The notes under the pieces: generated by a model
Databases searched by the model: none
The model's input: only the letters and a program-made list of their open reading frames with translations
Told to the model about the DNA's origin: nothing
Program-made: the position numbers and the translations under genes
Shown: in pieces, positions 63,201-64,000 of the stretch
Layout of the letters: every line of letters starts with the position of its first letter
How positions within the stretch are numbered: the first letter of the stretch is position 1
Source: Skeletonema tropicum
Lineage: Eukaryota; Bacillariophyta; Thalassiosirophyceae; Thalassiosirales; Thalassiosiraceae
Length of the DNA stretch: 64,000 bases
Direction of reading: 5' to 3'
NCBI GenBank assembly: GCA_037178625.1
Contig: CM074135.1
Coordinates: forward strand, 1,614,001-1,678,000

Positions 63201-64000
63201 TTCATCTGGATCACTTGTCTGGGAGTCAAATGAACAGGTCCTTAGTTTCTCTCTTGAAGCGGCGAAATCAGTTGAGCGGGACATCAGTCATGGAGGGACG
63301 TTGATCGCGTCGGGTGATGCGGTTTCTTCATTACTTGAAAGTGGTGGAGAAGTATCGCGCTACGTGAAAGATCATATACTACCTCATGTCAGAGTTGTAG
63401 CGAGTGCATCCCCAAAGGACAAGTACACGTTTGTAAGCTGGCTGAAACAAAACAAACATGTTCTCATGTGCGGGGATGGAGTGAATGATATTGCCGCTAT
63501 GACAAAAGCTGATACTTCAGCAGCCATGCTCTCTGGTTTCGGGTCGAACTCCGAGGGTGGTTCGAAAGATTTTGAAGACACAAGGAGAAAGGAGCGGCTA
63601 AAGAAACGTCGGATTGGAAGTAATCGTCTCAGGGGTACAAGTGCATCTGAAATAGAGGCAGCTGGAATAGGAAACTCTCCCGCAGCTGTACAAGCTCGAA
63701 TACAGAGAAGAATCTTGGAAGGCGTGCCAGTTGTCGATGCTATCCAAGAAGAGTTTAATAGACGCAAAGAAATCAGAAAAGGAGGAAGCACGGCAGCTAG
63801 AATAATGGAAAAAGAAGCCCGCCTGAGCAAATCTATGCAAAAGAAAGCTTTGTCACTTTCACCAAGAGAAGAAGAAGAGGATTCTTGCATACAAACTGGA
63901 GAAGCTTGCCTTGCGAGTAGCTTTACTCTTTTGCGGCCTTGTATTAGCGGTATCGATAGCATTCTTCGAGCGGGTGTTGCTGCTGCGTCCAGTGGCATCG
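60241..64000 (+). CDS. P5-type (P5A-like) cation/helix-dislocating ATPase, 5' part; continues beyond window
   Basis: From ATG 60241 (MGRSMRMRILLLLLASLA, signal-like) the frame stays open for more than 1250 codons to the window end. P5A-like features: hydrophobic LPLLGLFLSIVLYVGGTVL, SYSRITIPVPTLQSAF (compare the P5A IPVPT motif), LLPADIFFIEV, GSCVTEEAALTGETVPQ (actuator TGE), the phosphorylation site VVFDKTGTLTAD, LMKGSPN (nucleotide domain), DVIMLTGDEPYAS and MCGDGVNDIAAMTKAD. P5A pumps (Spf1/ATP13A1) sit in the ER and extract mislocalised helices. The M4 segment reads SIPSDLSSSLPASEHA rather than the usual PP-x-LP signature, so this is a divergent member. No frameshift in 3.76 kb. It is truncated only by the window edge. 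Confidence 0.85.
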   Translation, partial: MGRSMRMRILLLLLASLATLCYSRNLNQIHTIRRGAKSKAASKTSKKPLLVVETDLLSNKHNLSNPSTAPIDKSTSDITNPAIHVQAILLPRQTSFLIPLRLLSFLLINVSLNACMQTSGKPLEDAVRKLLHMPAASDGTDSASFTSKVTPLHIYVARKIATSSLTLPPGHLPSPLPLLGLFLSIVLYVGGTVLTPLWNVNVHVLFNYERFQMYGNKISTTLNANRLLENWYNHQHDEGEVDPYYSSPKKHLVPAVLVYEDDASDKATNKATVCKLYQSPGYDVDDGSFETQYILHPRRYYFELNQKRYYYDPSLQHEPLVSGGPTLHEASPSTLLSDTFTRGLRTKSQVERAEERFGSYSRITIPVPTLQSAFVQRMTSPLIALQMVGRILSLIEEDSIGRAFANMARLIFQHFVDSKRSVAAAITLAEEAKLGIDADGESACKYWAARPNGESSDWVLLQSSDDLLPADIFFIEVNENGEKKNSNTKSPIVIPVDALLLDGSCVTEEAALTGETVPQAKIPLDLSVDVSNYPLDMTGEHRSSCIFAGTKLLYSSNEDSELLESLPPLPPHLRASTIPPTIYLTLRTGSYSSRGEIIQAMTRSKMNMGLSNKSNEKDSIRLIGALTTFAVSSCFFLLLDSANAEKHTSVFKRMVQCIRIIVASIPSDLSSSLPASEHACASILREEFDVVGTESGALVSTAKTDAVVFDKTGTLTADTQSLTSIVYPPSGLRTLKSIKFLSNAVLAGAHTLIQQSDSESTNLVGDPVDLAALQWTKWKYNTKDKSASSVRRNEKLWQIRSFPFDSNKKISSAIVLTKDGSGNFRLWILMKGSPNKMKNQLFKDEESDLALWYDNSVKRLGSLGYRSICLGALDASNTDVVKTLFPSGLPNVDMNIPDLESVIHDARMNARVFHRNDIEQQYLDFLGFACFNAPMRESTPRIVEELKAANIDVIMLTGDEPYASLACAAKAGIAKSHARETHFLRLNSSGSLVWESNEQVLSFSLEAAKSVERDISHGGTLIASGDAVSSLLESGGEVSRYVKDHILPHVRVVASASPKDKYTFVSWLKQNKHVLMCGDGVNDIAAMTKADTSAAMLSGFGSNSEGGSKDFEDTRRKERLKKRRIGSNRLRGTSASEIEAAGIGNSPAAVQARIQRRILEGVPVVDAIQEEFNRRKEIRKGGSTAARIMEKEARLSKSMQKKALSLSPREEEEDSCIQTGEACLASSFTLLRPCISGIDSILRAGVAAASSGI

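Noticed and set aside
1..64000. tRNA, rRNA or snRNA genes
   Set aside because: No clear tRNA cloverleaf with A and B boxes and no rRNA or spliceosomal RNA core was noticed by eye. A tRNAscan/Infernal run would be decisive.

Overview
The window looks like nuclear DNA of a diatom, most likely a centric one (inference). Introns are short (about 75-150 bp, GT-AG). Many proteins begin with a signal peptide followed by a diatom plastid cleavage motif with a conserved Phe (AFAP, AFVP, AFVL, LAF, TGF). Several carry a second, twin-arginine signal for the thylakoid lumen. A selenoprotein T gene with an in-frame TGA also fits a marine alga.

Layout. 0.5-6 kb: plastid SET methyltransferase, plastid-type ITP pyrophosphatase, lumenal short-chain dehydrogenase, and a 98%-identical tandem duplication with a 71-residue protein in each copy. 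6-16 kb: PWP2 ribosome-biogenesis factor, transaldolase, a DUF185 methyltransferase with a 626-bp inverted-repeat element 5 bp upstream of its start, a PLAC8 protein and selenoprotein T. 16.5-31 kb: twin-CX9C protein, ABC1 kinase, SNF5, TRIC-like channel, mitochondrial carrier, PsbP-like protein, two unrecognised secretory proteins and a DUF1995 protein. 31.5-41 kb: a 9.6-kb satellite of about 52 monomers of about 184 bp, holding a higher-order duplication of 1287 bp. 42-64 kb: queuosine salvage glycosidase, lumenal FKBP, membrane-anchored SET protein, second ABC1 kinase, fibrillin, RWD/DUF1115 protein, presenilin, HhH-GPD glycosylase, SLU7, a hAT-type MITE with 8-bp target duplication, an unrecognised protein, and a P5-type ATPase running off the end.

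The genes are mostly unrelated housekeeping genes, closely packed and often divergent or convergent. A shared theme is plastid biogenesis: the PsbP-like, FKBP and short-chain dehydrogenase proteins share a lumenal route, and fibrillin, DUF1995, SET and ABC1 proteins are also plastid candidates.

About half of the genes contain single-base frameshifts when homology is followed. There are about 35, and nearly all need one base removed. Other genes, including a 3.7-kb open frame at the right end, are perfect. Insertion-biased assembly error is the simplest reading, but some shifts fall exactly on a stop codon. Gene models here join frames on that basis.
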